64,000 nucleotides of DNA, taken from the NCBI RefSeq assembly GCF_019703515.2, contig NC_059362.1, positions 47,869,468-47,933,467 of the forward strand, in the 5' to 3' direction. Position numbers and translations under genes: made by a program. This DNA comes from Myxocyprinus asiaticus. Its lineage: Eukaryota; Chordata; Actinopteri; Cypriniformes; Catostomidae. How positions within the stretch are numbered: position 1 is the stretch's first letter; the number at the start of each line of letters is the position of its first letter. The notes beneath the pieces were generated by a model, which was not told the origin of the DNA, made no database searches, and was given only the letters and a program-made list of their open reading frames with translations. Below, piece by piece: positions 52,001 to 62,689 of the stretch.

Positions 52001-55000
52001 AATAATTTCTTCTGAAAATCTGAAAAAATGAATTATGTTAATTTCGGTAGTCTTGACAAAGTCACAAAGTTTGGTTCCCGTATAAAAAACTCAGCCTGGT
52101 CTCATGAAGCGCTTCATAACATGTTTGGCTGCAATTTTCAAGTGAAATATCCAGCAGGGGGCGCCAAAACCGAGCGAAATAAGGTTGCAATCAGACGAGG
52201 TTTTTAAGGTGAATTTGAAATGGAGGTTTTAATAAAACGTACCTCCCTAACCTACAACTTTACCCTAAACTTAACCAATAGTGTCCGAAAAGAGAAATGA
52301 GAGTTGAACAAAACAGACATCCTTACCCTTAACCAACATCTAACCTTAACATGTAGTGTTTTAAAATGCAGAAGCAAAATGAAAAGCGCATTTTCTGAAG
52401 CAACCACGTCAATTCGTGTCACGTGCCAGCTTGAGCTCTTGTCTGGTCCTCTGAGTCCAAAGTCCAACGCCCTATCAGGTGGGCTACCGCACAAGCTAAT
52501 CATATTGGAATAAGTGTATATATATTAAGGTGAGTCTGTAATACAAGTGTTAAAATGTATCATTTTTCAAAAGATGCGTTTGAGTAAAAGTGTGTTGATA
52601 TCATAACATATCATGGTCTGAGTAATAGAGAGAAATATAAGTCTTTATAAAGTCATAATCAGCCACTGAAGTCGAGATTTGAGTGAAAGTGAATAAAACA
52701 CACAGTTGTTGTAGCACCTCTAGTGTTCATTTCACCTGGAAACTGCAGGGAATTGTACCTGGAGACACGTATAACAAGTTTTGCAAAAATGTATATAGAG
52801 TCACGTTTTCACTATGAGACCAGGTTGAAAAAAACTATGTGGTATTTAAAAAATTATGATTTACCTCTACAGGGTCAAAACTGATTTTCTATATTTTCAA
52901 AAGTGATAACTGGAGGCCACTTGCAGAAATTAAACATGCAAAATAGTGAGGTTCTGTGAAAACAATTTAACATATGAATTATTTAAACTAGGTTTGCTCC
53001 CATATTTGAGCCTATTTGTTTTACTTTGTATTTTCAACTACTTTTATTGCTGACACTTCTTTTTTGAGTGCTTTAAATTATTTTACTTAATTGCCAATTT
53101 TAGATGTTTTGGTGAATCACTTTGTATGCGATTTTAAATAAATGTATTTACACAGCAATTACAATCGCGAGAAACAATGTATCATGCACTTGTAATATGT
53201 AATATTTGTGTAAAAATGTGTCTGTATTGATTCTGGTGCACAGCTGACAGCGTGCTGATTAAGACAACAACATTCTGGTACGGTTGCCAGATATTCAATC
53301 CCAGAATCATTATACAGTACATGAATAAGACGCTATATTTACATTATCTAGTGTGTACCATTAAACCTTTTGGTGACTGCGGTCCATTTTTTAAGTATCC
53401 CAAAAACCACAATCCACGATACTATAATTTTAACCTGTGATTGTGTTTTCAAACAAGCCCAATTTGGCATGAAAACCTGGCAACACTGCTCACGCCGAAG
53501 AGAGAGCGAGAGGACAAGTGTGCTTCTGCACTGTTTAGAAAAACAACCAAGTTTCTCACCTGATAGACAAGAATGTTTTTCCTTCTGCCTTATTTTGTGT
53601 TCATTATGAGAGAAGTATTTTAAAATATTACAGCAAAATGTTATAAAGTAACTGTATTCTTAATACAGGTGCTTGGAAAAGTAATGAGGGCTGATTACAG
53701 TTACTTTATTTTTGTATTCTGAATATGTTACGCCATTACACACCTACTCATTCTTTATTATGACTATTTTCCAGATTTTATAAAATCATTCAAATGATAA
53801 AATAACACAAATAGAAGTATGAGAATTAGATAGTGACCAAAAAAAAAAAGAATAAATAAAAAAGACTCTTTGCCTAGAACTCTGCACACTCTGCTGCAGC
53901 CAAGAACGCGATTGGCCAGAGCTGTAATCAATCAAGCGATCTGCCTCGGTAGGACTGTAATTGCCAAGTACGCGATTGGCCACTGCTGCTATCAATCATG
54001 CGAGTCTGAGCCCCCCACCTTTCCCTTCCGATACAAAACTCTTCAGATCTGCGTGGATCACAAAAGTTAACAATTTTGGTTTTAAAACTGTTAATTTCGC
54101 CAAATGGTGAGGAGTTTACATCCCTGAATAAACATTATATGTCTCTTTATTTCTTCTGCTCTAACTTCTGTACAACTGTAACTACTATTGGAGGTTGGCA
54201 GTGCGATACTGCAGATATTATTGACTTTTGTAGGACATATTGCTTGTGATGCTCCTCTTTTGTAAGTAGCTTTGAATAAAAGTGTCAAGTAAATGAGTAA
54301 ATGTGTCAATTATCAAGGTGTTTACATCTATATTTTGAAAGTATGTATAACATGGTGTATAATTCGCCTGACCCTCTGCACGCGGCGTAGTTTGGCTCCA
54401 GCGATCATGGCAGCGAGGCCGGTGGGCGCGTTAGATTCATCCTGCGCAGCTCTGTAACCCCCCACAGGCAGAGGAGGAGGAGGAGGGGGCGGAGCTCCAG
54501 CAGAGGGAGGGGGCGGTCCCGGAGGGGGCGGAGGAAGAGGACATGGCACGGCCATCGACAGAGGGGGCGGCACTACAGTGGGCGGAGCTACTGACAAAAC
54601 GGCTGGGTGACCCTGAAACGGGGAACCTGTAGAATGACAAAAACATGAGTCAGTGTACAAAAGGAAGTGATGTCATGTCTGGTTTACTGATAAACTGACT
54701 GAAAGGGCGGAGCTTTAGGAGTAAAATGTGAGATGTGTTACATGTTGGAACCATAAAACACTACAGAACCAAAAGCTTTATAATCTTTAGTGATAAACAG
54801 CAGTAAATGTATTTTCCTAGAACAATGAAATGTAAAATACTTCTGGGAACACTTCAGTGCCGATTCAAATTAATCGGTAAATCAGTGACTCACTAAAATA
54901 AACCAGAGTGTCTGTATATGTGTGTGTGTGTAAATGTAAATCCATGTTTATCATGTCAATATATTTTTAAATCTTGAAAGTTATTGCTCCAACTGAATTT

Positions 55001-57192
55001 CATGTTTTGTGACCCTGTTTACAGCTTCTATTAAGATGCATTTAAATAACCAATAATTCATAATTTTATAGTAATACACTGATGTAGTGACTGATGTATG
55101 TTGTCATGAAATCAGAGACTCTCCCCTCGAAATCTGAACACAGATTTGCGACGCATGTTGTAAGACGCGATGTGTCTCACCTGACCACTTGGGATTGGAT
55201 CACCCAAAACACATGTTAATACCAGGTGTAGATGGGATTCTGTGTTTCAAACAGGTCTGTCCATGTGTTTATTACCTGAGTTGGACGATCGTCTCTCCCG
55301 CTCAGTATGCGCCTGCATCTGCTGCTGCTGCATCTCCATTTGCCTGCAGAGATAAAGAGCATGCACATTATCTCCATTACATCATACTGTACAATGTACA
55401 TTGTAAAAATAATTGTCAAAATATTAATAACTCCAGTCTTGACCAACACAGAATAGGTATCGTTTGAAAGTTTTGAAGCTCTACTTTCCAATGCATGTAG
55501 ACATTATGACCAAAACTGAACAAGTGCTTTGAAATCTACAGACAAATCAGAAATGTTCCGTTTTGATAATTTATAAAAATAAATTTGCACTGTACATATT
55601 ACTGTAATCAGTAAAAACATCAAACTCATCAAACATGTGTCATATGTTGTTGGAAAGCTCTCAAAGAGTAGAATACAAACAGTCTATTTGTTTCACTCAC
55701 AGACACAAATATAGCGAGTAATAGCTAAGTAAATATCTTTGATAATTATGTTTCATGTAAACAGGTGTTGCTTACATGTCGCATTTCTGCTTATAACTTG
55801 ATGAAAAATAAATGGAACATAAAATATCACATATCATTATTTAGAGGAGGTGATTATCTTTCAAACGAGCCCACACACAAGATAATCAGATGTATAGATC
55901 ATTAGATAATCCACATGAAGCACAATGTTACATATGACCACCAGGAGATGGCGCCAAATACATGACACAGACTCAATGATGACTCAAATGACACAGAATG
56001 AAACTCATTCTGTGAAATCTCATTAGTAAAATCATGTCTGCATGCTATGCAAACCTTTAGTCATTGTTGTGTTTGCATGTGTAATTAGTTCTTATGTATG
56101 ATAATTATGTTTTATTTGTTTGGAGAGGCTTTTGGATAAATTATTTTTGTAATGCTATAACTTTTGATTGCTTTGTCGTATCAACACAAAATTGTTCTCA
56201 GATACAGTTGACATGATTGGGAACAAAACAAAAGCATTTTTTCAGAGCCACCTTATTTACACCCAGAGATATATAATGACAAATCAGAAAAATAAGAAAA
56301 AAGGTACATTTTTAGATGAATTTCTTTTGTGATTTTTCAACAGTTTCTTAGGCTGAGAGTCTCAGAATTTATCATAATCTATTTCATAAAAAACAATCGA
56401 AACATTTTCTTTACAATGATACCAAACGGTTGACCCTCCTTGTTTTTTACAAGCCTTTAATTTTGGGTATGCCACTGAAACATGACATCTTTAAAAACAC
56501 CTTCAGAGCTTACAGGGGTTCTTGAGAAATATCTGAGTTCATACTGAGATCTCAGAGGTTGGTATCTTGTCAAATATGGGCGCAGTCTGAGACACTCTTG
56601 GGATCTCTAGAGGAGACACATGTGAGATTACTGGAGACACAAGCAAAAGTCTCCATTTAATCTCACAGAGAGAGACAGATAGTAAAAGAGAGAGAAAGAC
56701 ACACTTGTTAAACATTTATTTTATTTTATATTGTACAGTGTAGATTGTTATTAATATTTTTATTGCCATTACTGGCACCTTATTTTAATTTTACTTGCAA
56801 ATGTTTTATTATTATAATGTCCTCTTTGTGTGTATTGATGCTTTGGCAATACTATGTAAACACAATCATGCCAATGAAGTACTTGCATGTAATGCACACT
56901 GAATGCATCGCTGCAGCTGCTGAGTGTGACCACTAGAGAGCGTCTGTATCTGACTTCAGATCAGGATTCATTCTACCTGCTAATTAATGTGCATATGTGT
57001 GTCATCCGTACATGAGACAGAAACTCCTTCATCAGGCCCTCATTCGATCTCCTTACACAGGAGTTTATGGAAACCTGTGGCTTCTGACGTTCACATTTAT
57101 GTTTTTAAGTTTAGTGAATCAGTCTGACCTTCTTTGCACCTCCAGTTCTTCTGTGGTGGGTCCATTCTGGACTTGATGCTGGACAGCTGGAC
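44996..57192 (-). CDS. evl (Ena/VASP-like), 3' ten exons
   Basis: Ena/VASP proteins promote actin filament elongation at lamellipodia, filopodia and adhesions. Exons: 57192-57129, 55343-55276, 54626-54373, 48876-48785, 48470-48428, 47087-47039, 46886-46826, 45348-45288, 45190-45133 and 45033-44996. All have GT/AG boundaries and compatible phases. The product has the linker ([15 protein letters not shown]), a Gln-rich segment, a proline-rich core that binds profilin and SH3 domains, the G-actin-binding motif [16 protein letters not shown], the F-actin-binding segment [14 protein letters not shown], and the C-terminal tetramerising coiled coil ([20 protein letters not shown]) ending [10 protein letters not shown]. 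The EVH1 domain exons are beyond the window. Identity as EVL rather than VASP or ENAH rests on the KPW and VKEEIIDAIRxELSxISTT signatures. Confidence 0.95.
45133..45190 (-). CDS. evl tetramerisation exon
   Basis: It encodes [19 protein letters not shown] plus one base, the right-handed coiled coil that tetramerises Ena/VASP proteins. Acceptor CAACAG, donor GGTGTGT. Confidence 0.95.
45288..45348 (-). CDS. evl exon before the coiled coil
   Basis: It encodes [20 protein letters not shown]. The first base completes an Arg codon split with 46886-46826. Donor GTGAAG. Confidence 0.94.
45384..46178 (+). mobile_element. piggyBac-like family A, copy 3 (evl intron)
   Basis: TTAA (45380-45383), then CTCTTAAAGCTTGCCGGCGG. 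The interior matches copies 1 and 4 (CAATGCATGTAGACATTATG, CCAGAGATATATAATGACAA). The far end ACCATCAGAGCTTAAAAG is the complement of the CTTTAAGCTCTGATGG terminus. A (TA)n run sits at 46055-46090. Confidence 0.72.
46199..46556 (-). mobile_element. Solo LTR with perfect 5-bp target duplication
   Basis: On the minus strand it begins TGTCACAGTTATTC and ends CCAACGTTACA (TG...CA). CATAT flanks it exactly (46194-46198 and 46557-46561). A TATA-like GTGTATAAATACCC lies near 46390 and ATTAAA near 46250, spaced as promoter and poly(A) signal of an LTR. No internal region is left, so it formed by LTR-LTR recombination. It is probably Ty3/gypsy type. Confidence 0.83.
46826..46886 (-). CDS. evl exon with KPW motif
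   Basis: It encodes [19 protein letters not shown] plus AG of an Arg codon, corresponding to GRKPWERSNSVEK in mammals. Acceptor CTGCAG, donor GTGAAA. The next coding segment present is 45348-45288; no exon for the 21-residue insert of some mammalian isoforms is visible between them. Confidence 0.94.
47039..47087 (-). CDS. evl small exon
   Basis: It encodes [15 protein letters not shown] plus one base. Acceptor TTTTAG, donor GTACTT. It is shorter and more divergent than the Ser/Pro-rich mammalian counterpart; the assignment rests on phase and position. Confidence 0.88.
47100..47879 (-). other. evl intron sequence
   Basis: AT-rich, with (ATT)-like patches near 47425. No exon or transposon recognised. 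Confidence 0.45.
47880..48345 (-). repeat. tRNA-derived SINE (type 2) in evl intron
   Basis: The minus-strand head GGTAGCTCAGTGGTAAAATA lies near 48335, followed by the B box and common body, with a G/T-rich tail at 47880-47930. Same subtype as 26534-27015. Frames on both strands are SINE sequence. Confidence 0.82.
48428..48470 (-). CDS. evl small basic exon
   Basis: It encodes [14 protein letters not shown], the basic end of the F-actin-binding segment. Donor AATGTAAGTA (strong), acceptor TTATAG. Confidence 0.9.
48785..48876 (-). CDS. evl F-actin-binding exon
   Basis: It encodes [20 protein letters not shown] then [11 protein letters not shown]. The acceptor CTGCAG ends at 48877. Phase 0 at the start joins VQR|PEE. 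Confidence 0.94.
48877..49161 (-). other. evl intron sequence
   Basis: Non-coding. Contains a (TTAA)n-like patch at 49076-49095 close to the TTAA target of the next element. Confidence 0.45.
49162..50352 (-). mobile_element. piggyBac-like MITE, family B, copy 2, bounded by TTAA
   Basis: TTAA lies on both sides (49158-49161 and 50353-50356). The ends CCTCATGTGACCCGGTG and, reverse complemented, CCTCCTGAGACTCCCGTG match copy 1 at 4652-5468 in reverse orientation. It has about 370 bp not present in copy 1, including 49855-50230, so one copy is internally deleted or the other carries an insertion. Confidence 0.8.
50357..51090 (-). other. evl intron sequence
   Basis: AT-rich non-coding DNA. Frames at 50366-51137 have no family support. 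Confidence 0.45.
51091..51975. mobile_element. Probable TTAA-type element with TTGACCCGG inverted ends
   Basis: It starts near TTAACCCTCCTATTGCG. GCATTAGCGGGTCAGTTTTG then ACCCGG at about 51131-51158 is mirrored by CCGGGTCAAAATTGACCAGG then GAATGCAAAAG at about 51935-51966. This resembles a repeat common in fish with GGGTCAAATTTGACCC ends. The right boundary is unclear. Confidence 0.5.
52092..52827. mobile_element. MITE-like element with CAGCCTGGTCTCA ends
   Basis: It begins CAGCCTGGTCTCATGAAGCG and ends TATGAGACCAGGTTG, giving a 13-bp terminal inverted repeat with one mismatch. On the minus strand at about 52440-52500 is a tRNA-like stretch (TAGCCCACCTGATAGGGCG, GAGCTCAAGCTGG). The two opposite short frames at 52252-52513 are not genes. 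Confidence 0.65.
52828..54372 (-). other. evl intron sequence
   Basis: Mostly unremarkable AT-rich DNA. It contains a short CCAAG(A/T)ACGCGATTGGCCA duplication (53900 and 53965). A fish repeat end near 54235-54300 (TTTGAATAAAAGTGTCAAGT) matches, inverted, the motif near 13170. Confidence 0.45.
54373..54626 (-). CDS. evl proline-rich / G-actin-binding exon
   Basis: It encodes [20 protein letters not shown], then three poly-proline runs separated by Gly/Ser/Ala (profilin and SH3 ligands), [15 protein letters not shown] and the G-actin-binding [16 protein letters not shown]. Acceptor TCTACAG; the donor begins at 54372 as GTCAGG. Confidence 0.96.
54627..55275 (-). other. evl intron sequence
   Basis: No repeat or exon recognised. 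Confidence 0.45.
55276..55343 (-). CDS. evl Gln-rich exon
   Basis: It encodes [20 protein letters not shown] then NSG, the region after the EVH1 linker (QRRQ...QQQ in EVL). The first and last bases are split codons. Acceptor CTGCAG, donor GTAATA. Confidence 0.93.
55405..56519 (+). mobile_element. piggyBac-like family A, copy 4 (evl intron)
   Basis: The longest copy. It starts near AATTGTCAAAATATTAATAA and ends ACCTTCAGAGCTTACAGGGG, a decayed form of the CCCTTTAAGCTCTGATGG terminus. The interior (56080-56300) is near-identical to 2640-2890 and 45610-45905. Terminal TTAA is not preserved. Confidence 0.7.
56520..57128 (-). other. evl intron with a LINE-like tail fragment
   Basis: 56705-56890 matches 42890-43090 (TTTTATATTGTACAGTGTAG, TACTGGCACCTTATT, AACACAATCATGCCAATGAA), preceded by a GAGA-rich patch at 56666-56700. 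The rest is unremarkable. Confidence 0.45.
57129..57192 (-). CDS. evl linker exon after EVH1
   Basis: It encodes [20 protein letters not shown] plus two bases of Arg. The acceptor CTTTCAG ends at 57193. The upstream EVH1 exons are not in the remaining 6.8 kb, which is intron and transposon. Confidence 0.94.
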
Positions 57193-58882
57193 CTGAAAGA
57201 GACACAGAACAGTTTACTGTTAGAGTTGTGGAGCACCTGACGATTCTTGAGGTTTGATTCCGAGTCATGTCATGATGTCCTGATTCAGTTCCTCCTCTCT
57301 TTCACAAGTGTCGTATGATTATATGCCTTTAAAGAAGAGTTTGTTGACAAACAACAGAAGCAGCTTCAATGTCACTTCGATCATAGTGTGAGCAGATGGA
57401 GAGAATCACTGAGGTTCAGACAAATGAAGCTGATATTAAATATGAATTAGTCAATTATCAGATGCTTTTATTCAAAGCAACATACATTAAACCCTTCTGG
57501 AATAAACTGTTGATTAGCAGTCCATGATGGTGTTTCTGTAACACACCTTCTAGTCCAGCTGCTTATTTCATTGATCTTATACAACATTATTCAGACATAA
57601 GACATGACTTTAACATCAGATATTAGCACATGTGTTTCTAATATGTGCAGAACTGGGACTATAAAACATTTAAGAAGTTAGTCATGCTGCTGCTGAAGGT
57701 GTAATCTCATTTTTAGAAGTGTGATGAGTTGAATTCATACTAAACGCAAGCGTCAATGACGACAACACCTCATGACCACGATGAATCTATACAGTGTCAC
57801 TCACAGACTGAACCTGCTGCCAGGAAACATCGCATTTATTCTGCATCCAAGCTCAAATTTTAAATCACATGCTGATTGGTCAATACAGTGTTCCAGTCGT
57901 GCTACACTATATAAATAAAAATACACAATATTATAACAGCTATGGGCTGATTCTAATAAAACCAGTCAAGAAAATGGTCATGTTTAACCCCAAATTAATT
58001 CAAATATATATATATATATGTATATATGGACCATTCGACAAAATGGGCTCAAAATCAGAGTTGGAAACATTTTAAAATTGGTGTTTTTTCCACTTAACTT
58101 TGTCCATATATATATATATTGTACCGTGTTTTGGGTCCATTTTCATATTATATTTTCAAACTTTTTTGTAATATTTTTCCTCTCCCAAAATGTCACTAGC
58201 AAAACATAGAAATGGACCATAATAAAAAGTATTAATAAAATAAATGCATCTTTAATCATTTGTTTCCATCCCCCCCATAAATATAATTTTTCATGAAATT
58301 AACGAAGATTTTCACAGATAAATCAATTAAAATTAATATTTTAACAATTTATAAGATTCAACAAAAACTAAATGCAATTTTTCTCTGTAAAGTGCATAAA
58401 TTTGATCATACTGATTTGAGTGTGAATGATTTATGAAATTAAGCATATATTAATCATTATCATAAAGTTTTAGTTAATAACTTAATTTTACTTTATACTA
58501 AGCTTTGAACAGTTGTACCTACATAAAAACGTAATATTTTTAAGTTTATTTAATTTCAGAAAATATGTTTTTGGTAGTGACAATTCTAAAAGTTACACAC
58601 AGTTTCTCCAAATTTTGGATCATATTTACTTCAAAATAATGGGATCTAACTACTCACCATACGACTCACTTCAGGGTAAAAAATGCAGGGGTGTGGCTGA
58701 AATCAGGCTCAAACTATTTTGTTGAATAAATTATGAATTTGTATATATTTAGCTAAATATTTTCTCAATTAATGCCTTGGGTTTCAATACATCATAACAT
58801 ATTTTTATGAAATATCCTACATCTGAATTCTTAACTATTATTTTTATGGTGGGACCACAGTTTAACTAATTCCACAGAATGG
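57193..58882 (-). other. evl intron sequence
   Basis: AT-rich with short (TA)n runs near 58010 and 58112. No exon or transposon end recognised; the frames at 57869-58725 have no support. Confidence 0.45.
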
Positions 58883-59380
58883 TGTCAGGGTTGTCGTGTG
58901 ATCTGCTGCTGTTCTCCTTGTCTTTGTTTTTCCCCCTCCTTGTGTGTTTTGTTTTGACAGTTTATGCGGCAGCACACCCTCCATGCTGATTACTGCTCAT
59001 CATCTGTTGCACCTGGTTTCTATGTTCTCTTGATTGCAGTCCCTTTTTGTTCTCCCTTTGTGGGCTGTCTTGTGCCAGATTGTTTTATGCTGTTTGCCCT
59101 GTTCAAGCAGCCTTATATTTCCTGTCGGTTTTGTGTCTTTTCTAGTTTTTGCTGTTTCTCATGTTGGACTTCTATCTCCAGGATATACCTGTATTTTCTG
59201 TCTGATCTCCAGCCTTGGATTTATCATTTGTTGGACTTATCTCTTCCTGTTGGATTTAGATGCCACAGTACTGTTTGTTCTCTGCCGGAGAAGATGTTCA
59301 TCGTGTTGGTTATCTGTGGTTTTCTCTCAATAAATACTGTGTTATCATACCTCTGCTTCTGAGCCTTCTGAAACCTGACA
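58883..59380 (+). mobile_element. Solo LTR
   Basis: It begins TGTCAGGGTTGTCGTG and ends AACCTGACA. Flanks are AATGG (58878-58882) and AATGT (59381-59385), 4 of 5 identical. AATAAA near 59327 fits a poly(A) signal about 50 bp before the end. It is T-rich, which explains the 132- and 99-codon hydrophobic frames. It is not the same LTR as at 63757. Confidence 0.68.
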
Positions 59381-59840
59381 AATGTACCTTAAATATCTGA
59401 AATTATATTTTGCATAAATAAATGAAGCCTGCATTAAGACTAAGATTTTCTGCAGTGTGACATTATTTCCAGGAAACAATTACTGCAACCTGACAAGACA
59501 TTTTACTTTTTATATTTTCACTGTTTTTAATGATGATTCGGTCATTTGAAAGGTGGCACTGCTATGATGTTTAAATACTTTACAAATTTAAATCCTTTTT
59601 TGCATTGTGGTAATGAGAATTGGAGGTAAAATGTGCAAAACTGTCATGAAAATGTCACAGTGTAAAAAAAAAAAAAAATCTTAAAGGCTCTAAAAATAGA
59701 CTTGGATATAGAAAACATTTATTTTCTATATGCAAAATATATTTCCTTCCGCATTTGTTTCTTTTGATTTTGGAGCCGACCAGGACATTTTCTTGACAGG
59801 TTTGGTAAGAATCACACTATGATGTGAAACAGCTTCTCCT
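59381..59840. other. Intron DNA or 5' remnant of the chromovirus
   Basis: No LTR matching 63757 and no primer-binding site is found here, so the retrotransposon to the right seems to be cut at its 5' end. No exon signals. Confidence 0.4.
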
Positions 59841-59844
59841 ACCT

Positions 59845-60600
59845 TTGAGCCTCCTGGTCCTTCTCTGGCAATGCCCCACAGTCCGCAACAACCCGAGCCC
59901 CAGATGAATCCTCCCGCTCCTTTCTCTGGGGAGGATGGTTCCTGCAGAGTATTTCTCTTCCAGTGCTTGATGTTCTTCTCATTGTAGCCGTCATACTTCC
60001 CAACTTAAGCTTCAAGAGTGGTGTTTGTCATTACTCACCTCACCGATAAGGCTTGAGATTGAGGCACCGCCATGTAGGATAATCGCAATGCCTGTGTGTT
60101 GTCTTTTCAGGAGTTTGATTTGGAATTCTGCAAGGTGTTTGACAACTCCTCTAGAGCCCTCTCGGATCTTTGTCAGGGTGCTCGGTCGGTCGCCGAATTC
60201 ACCATGGAATTCCGGACTCTGGCAGCTTCTTGCAGATGGAACGACAAGGCTCAGTGGGATCGGTTTCTGCATGGGCTCTTGGATCATATCCTCAACGAGA
60301 TTTACGCCTTGGACCTCCCCACGTGCTTCGACGACCTGGTAGACCTGGCCATCCGTATAGATAAATGGCTTGCTTTTCGCTGGTGCCGCAGCTGATCTCC
60401 ATCCTCCCAGACTACGGTGCACCCAGCCGTTTCCACACTGTCCTCTGTGTCATCGGAGCATTAGTCTGAGACTGAGTCCATGCAGGTCGGGAGGACAGAC
60501 CTCCCTCCTGAGGAGAAACAACGCCGCCTCACCCAGGGTCTCTGTTTGTACTGTGCACGCCCTGGCCATATTTCTGCTACGTGCCAAGTAAAAGCCGCAG
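59845..60600 (+). pseudogene. Ty3/gypsy gag remnant with zinc knuckle
   Basis: Gag-type capsid/nucleocapsid of an LTR retrotransposon. Plus-strand frames give NPPAPFSGEDGSC near 59905, then after several breaks LEFCKVFDNSSRALSDLCQG and ARSVAEFTMEF...WDRFLHGL (60096-60395). A CCHC knuckle CLYCARPGHISATC lies at about 60546-60587. At least two stops and frame changes occur between 59990 and 60100. Confidence 0.8.
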
Positions 60601-60639
60601 TTCACCAGTAGAGAAGGGGATACTGGCGAGCACTACACC

Positions 60640-61120
60640 TTTGAGTAAATCCCCAGGACTTCCGAATCTCCTCCCGGCTCGACTGCAGTGGGGTACGTCA
60701 AGTCACAAACCTTTGGCTCTGGTCGACTCCGGGGCTGAGGGGAGTTTTATGGACGTTGAACTAGATTCCAAGTGGAATGTTCCCATCGTGTCTCTGGAGG
60801 AGCCTATCATTGCTCGCACCATCACTGGGACCCCCCTCTCTGGTCACCCACATCACATGGCCCCTCATCCTCATGTCTGGAAACCATTCTGAAAGCAACA
60901 CCTTCCTCCTCAAGTCACCCTCCTCCCTGGTTGAGCTTGGACACCCCTGGCTGGTAGTCCATAACCCTCATATTGATTGGTCCACTAACTCTGTGCTGGC
61001 CTGGAGTCCTTTTTGTTTGTCCAACTGTTTGTCTTCTGCTGTGTCCCCTGTCAATTCTTGTTCTGTGTCACAGGATGAGCCGGTGGACTCGTCTGGGGTA
61101 CCGGTGGCCTACCATGACCT
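60640..61120 (+). pseudogene. Ty3/gypsy protease remnant
   Basis: The retropepsin-like active site ALVDSGAEGSFMD is at about 60714-60755, with the usual [17 protein letters not shown] sequence after it. A frameshift lies near 60850. The region to 61120 has the protease-RT spacer. Confidence 0.78.
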
Positions 61121-61830
61121 GAGGGTGGTGTTCAGTCAGTCCCGTGCCACTTCCCTTCCACATCACCGCCCATACAACTGTGTGATTGACCTACGTCCAG
61201 GTTCTTCTCTGCCTCGAGGCCGGCTTTATTCACTTTCTGCTCCAGAGAGGGAGGCCATGGAAAGGTATATCAAAGAGTCTCTAGCAGCCGGTATCATCCA
61301 TCCTTCCTCTTCACCGGCAGGGGTAGGGTTCTTCTTTGTGGAGAAGAAGGATGGTTCGCTCAGACCTTGCATTGATTATCGGGGCTGAATGACATCAAGG
61401 TAAAGAATCGTTATCCTTTGCCACTGATGTCTTCAGCTTTCGAACTCTTGCAGAGGGTGACCATCTTTACAAAGTTGGACCTATGCAGTGCTTATCAACT
61501 TGTCCTGATCAGGGAGGGGGATGAGTGGAAGGCAGCCTTTAACACCACTAGGGGCCACTTTGAGTACTTGGTTATGCCTTGGCTTGGCCAACGCCCCGGC
61601 TGTCTTCCAGGGGCTCGTTAATGATGTGCTTCTGGACATGGTCGTTCAGTTTGTTTATGTCTATGTGGATGACATTCTGATCTTCTCCCAGAGCATTCAG
61701 GACCATGTCCAGCATGTCAGGAGCATGCTTCAGCAACTGCTAGAGGACCGGCTCTTCGTTAAAGTTAAGAAGTGTTTTCCACATATAGTCGGTTCAGTTC
61801 CTGGGGTTCGTCGTTTCGTATGAGGTGTCC
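61121..61830 (+). pseudogene. Ty3/gypsy reverse transcriptase remnant
   Basis: Visible in order: [38 protein letters not shown], a stop at 61386-61388, [13 protein letters not shown], the shift to [12 protein letters not shown] near 61590, and the catalytic [11 protein letters not shown] at about 61660-61690. This is the order of a Ty3/gypsy RT, inactivated by at least two breaks. Confidence 0.9.
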
Positions 61831-62079
61831 GTATGGATCTCAACAGGGTCAGTGCCATCTCAGATTGGCCAACCCCAGACTCCCGAAGAGCTGTTCAGAG
61901 GTTTCTGGGGTTTGCCTATTTTTTTCGCCAATTTATCCGGAATTTCAGTCAGCTCGCTGCACCTCTAACGGATCTCATCCACCAAATTTCCTTTTAAGTG
62001 ATCACCTGCAGCTCAAGCTGCTTTTCTAAAACTCAAGATAAGCTATTGTTCAGCTCCCATTCTTATCTCTCCCGATCTC

Positions 62080-62480
62080 TTGAAACAGTTCGTGGTGGAG
62101 GTGGATGCATCAGAAGTGGGCGTGGGGGCGGTCCTGTCACAGTGTTCTTCCTCAGACGAAAGGATGCACCCGTGTGCTTATTTTTCCCATTGCCTTACAC
62201 CCCAGGAACGGAATTATGATGTGGGCATTCGTGAATTGTTGGCTGTCAGGCTGGTGTTGGGTGAGTGGCGACATTGGTGAGAGGGTTCAGGGGTGCCTTT
62301 CGTGGTGTGGACTGATCATAAGAACCTTGAATATATTCGCACGGCCAAACATCTAAATTCCAGGCAGGCACGCTGGGCACTGTTTTTTGGGATTTTCGAT
62401 TTCGTACTTTCTTATCAACCGGGTTCCAAAAACATCAAGCCTGACACTTTATCTCGATGTTTTGAAATCGAGACCTCCAC
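62080..62480 (+). pseudogene. Ty3/gypsy RNase H remnant
   Basis: [18 protein letters not shown] holds the first catalytic Asp, and [14 protein letters not shown] the catalytic Glu. After a TGA near 62278, [13 protein letters not shown] continues with the next Asp, then [12 protein letters not shown]. It is a typical RNase H following the RT. Confidence 0.85.
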
Positions 62481-62689
62481 AGAAGCCCTTTCTTTCCCTA
62501 TCACGGGTGGTGTGCATGGTATCCTGCAAGGTGGAGTCCAAAGTCTGTTCTGCCTTACGAGGTCCCATTGTTCCCGCGAAGTGCCCAGCGGTCTGCTGTT
62601 TGTTCCGCAATCGGTCCACACATGTCCTGCAATGGGGCCATTCGTCCAACATAGCCTGTCACCTGGGGGGTGTCCGCACTCAGGCCCTT

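Noticed and set aside
58964..59362. 132- and 99-codon hydrophobic frames suggesting a membrane protein
   Set aside because: They fall entirely inside a T-rich solo LTR with TG...CA ends and flanking near-duplication.
59840..60000. Minus-strand KYDGYNEKNIKHWKRNTLQE frame considered as an upstream evl or other host exon
   Set aside because: The plus strand here reads NPPAPFSGEDGSC, the usual start of fish Ty3/gypsy gag, and the minus frame lacks EVH1 similarity and splice sites.
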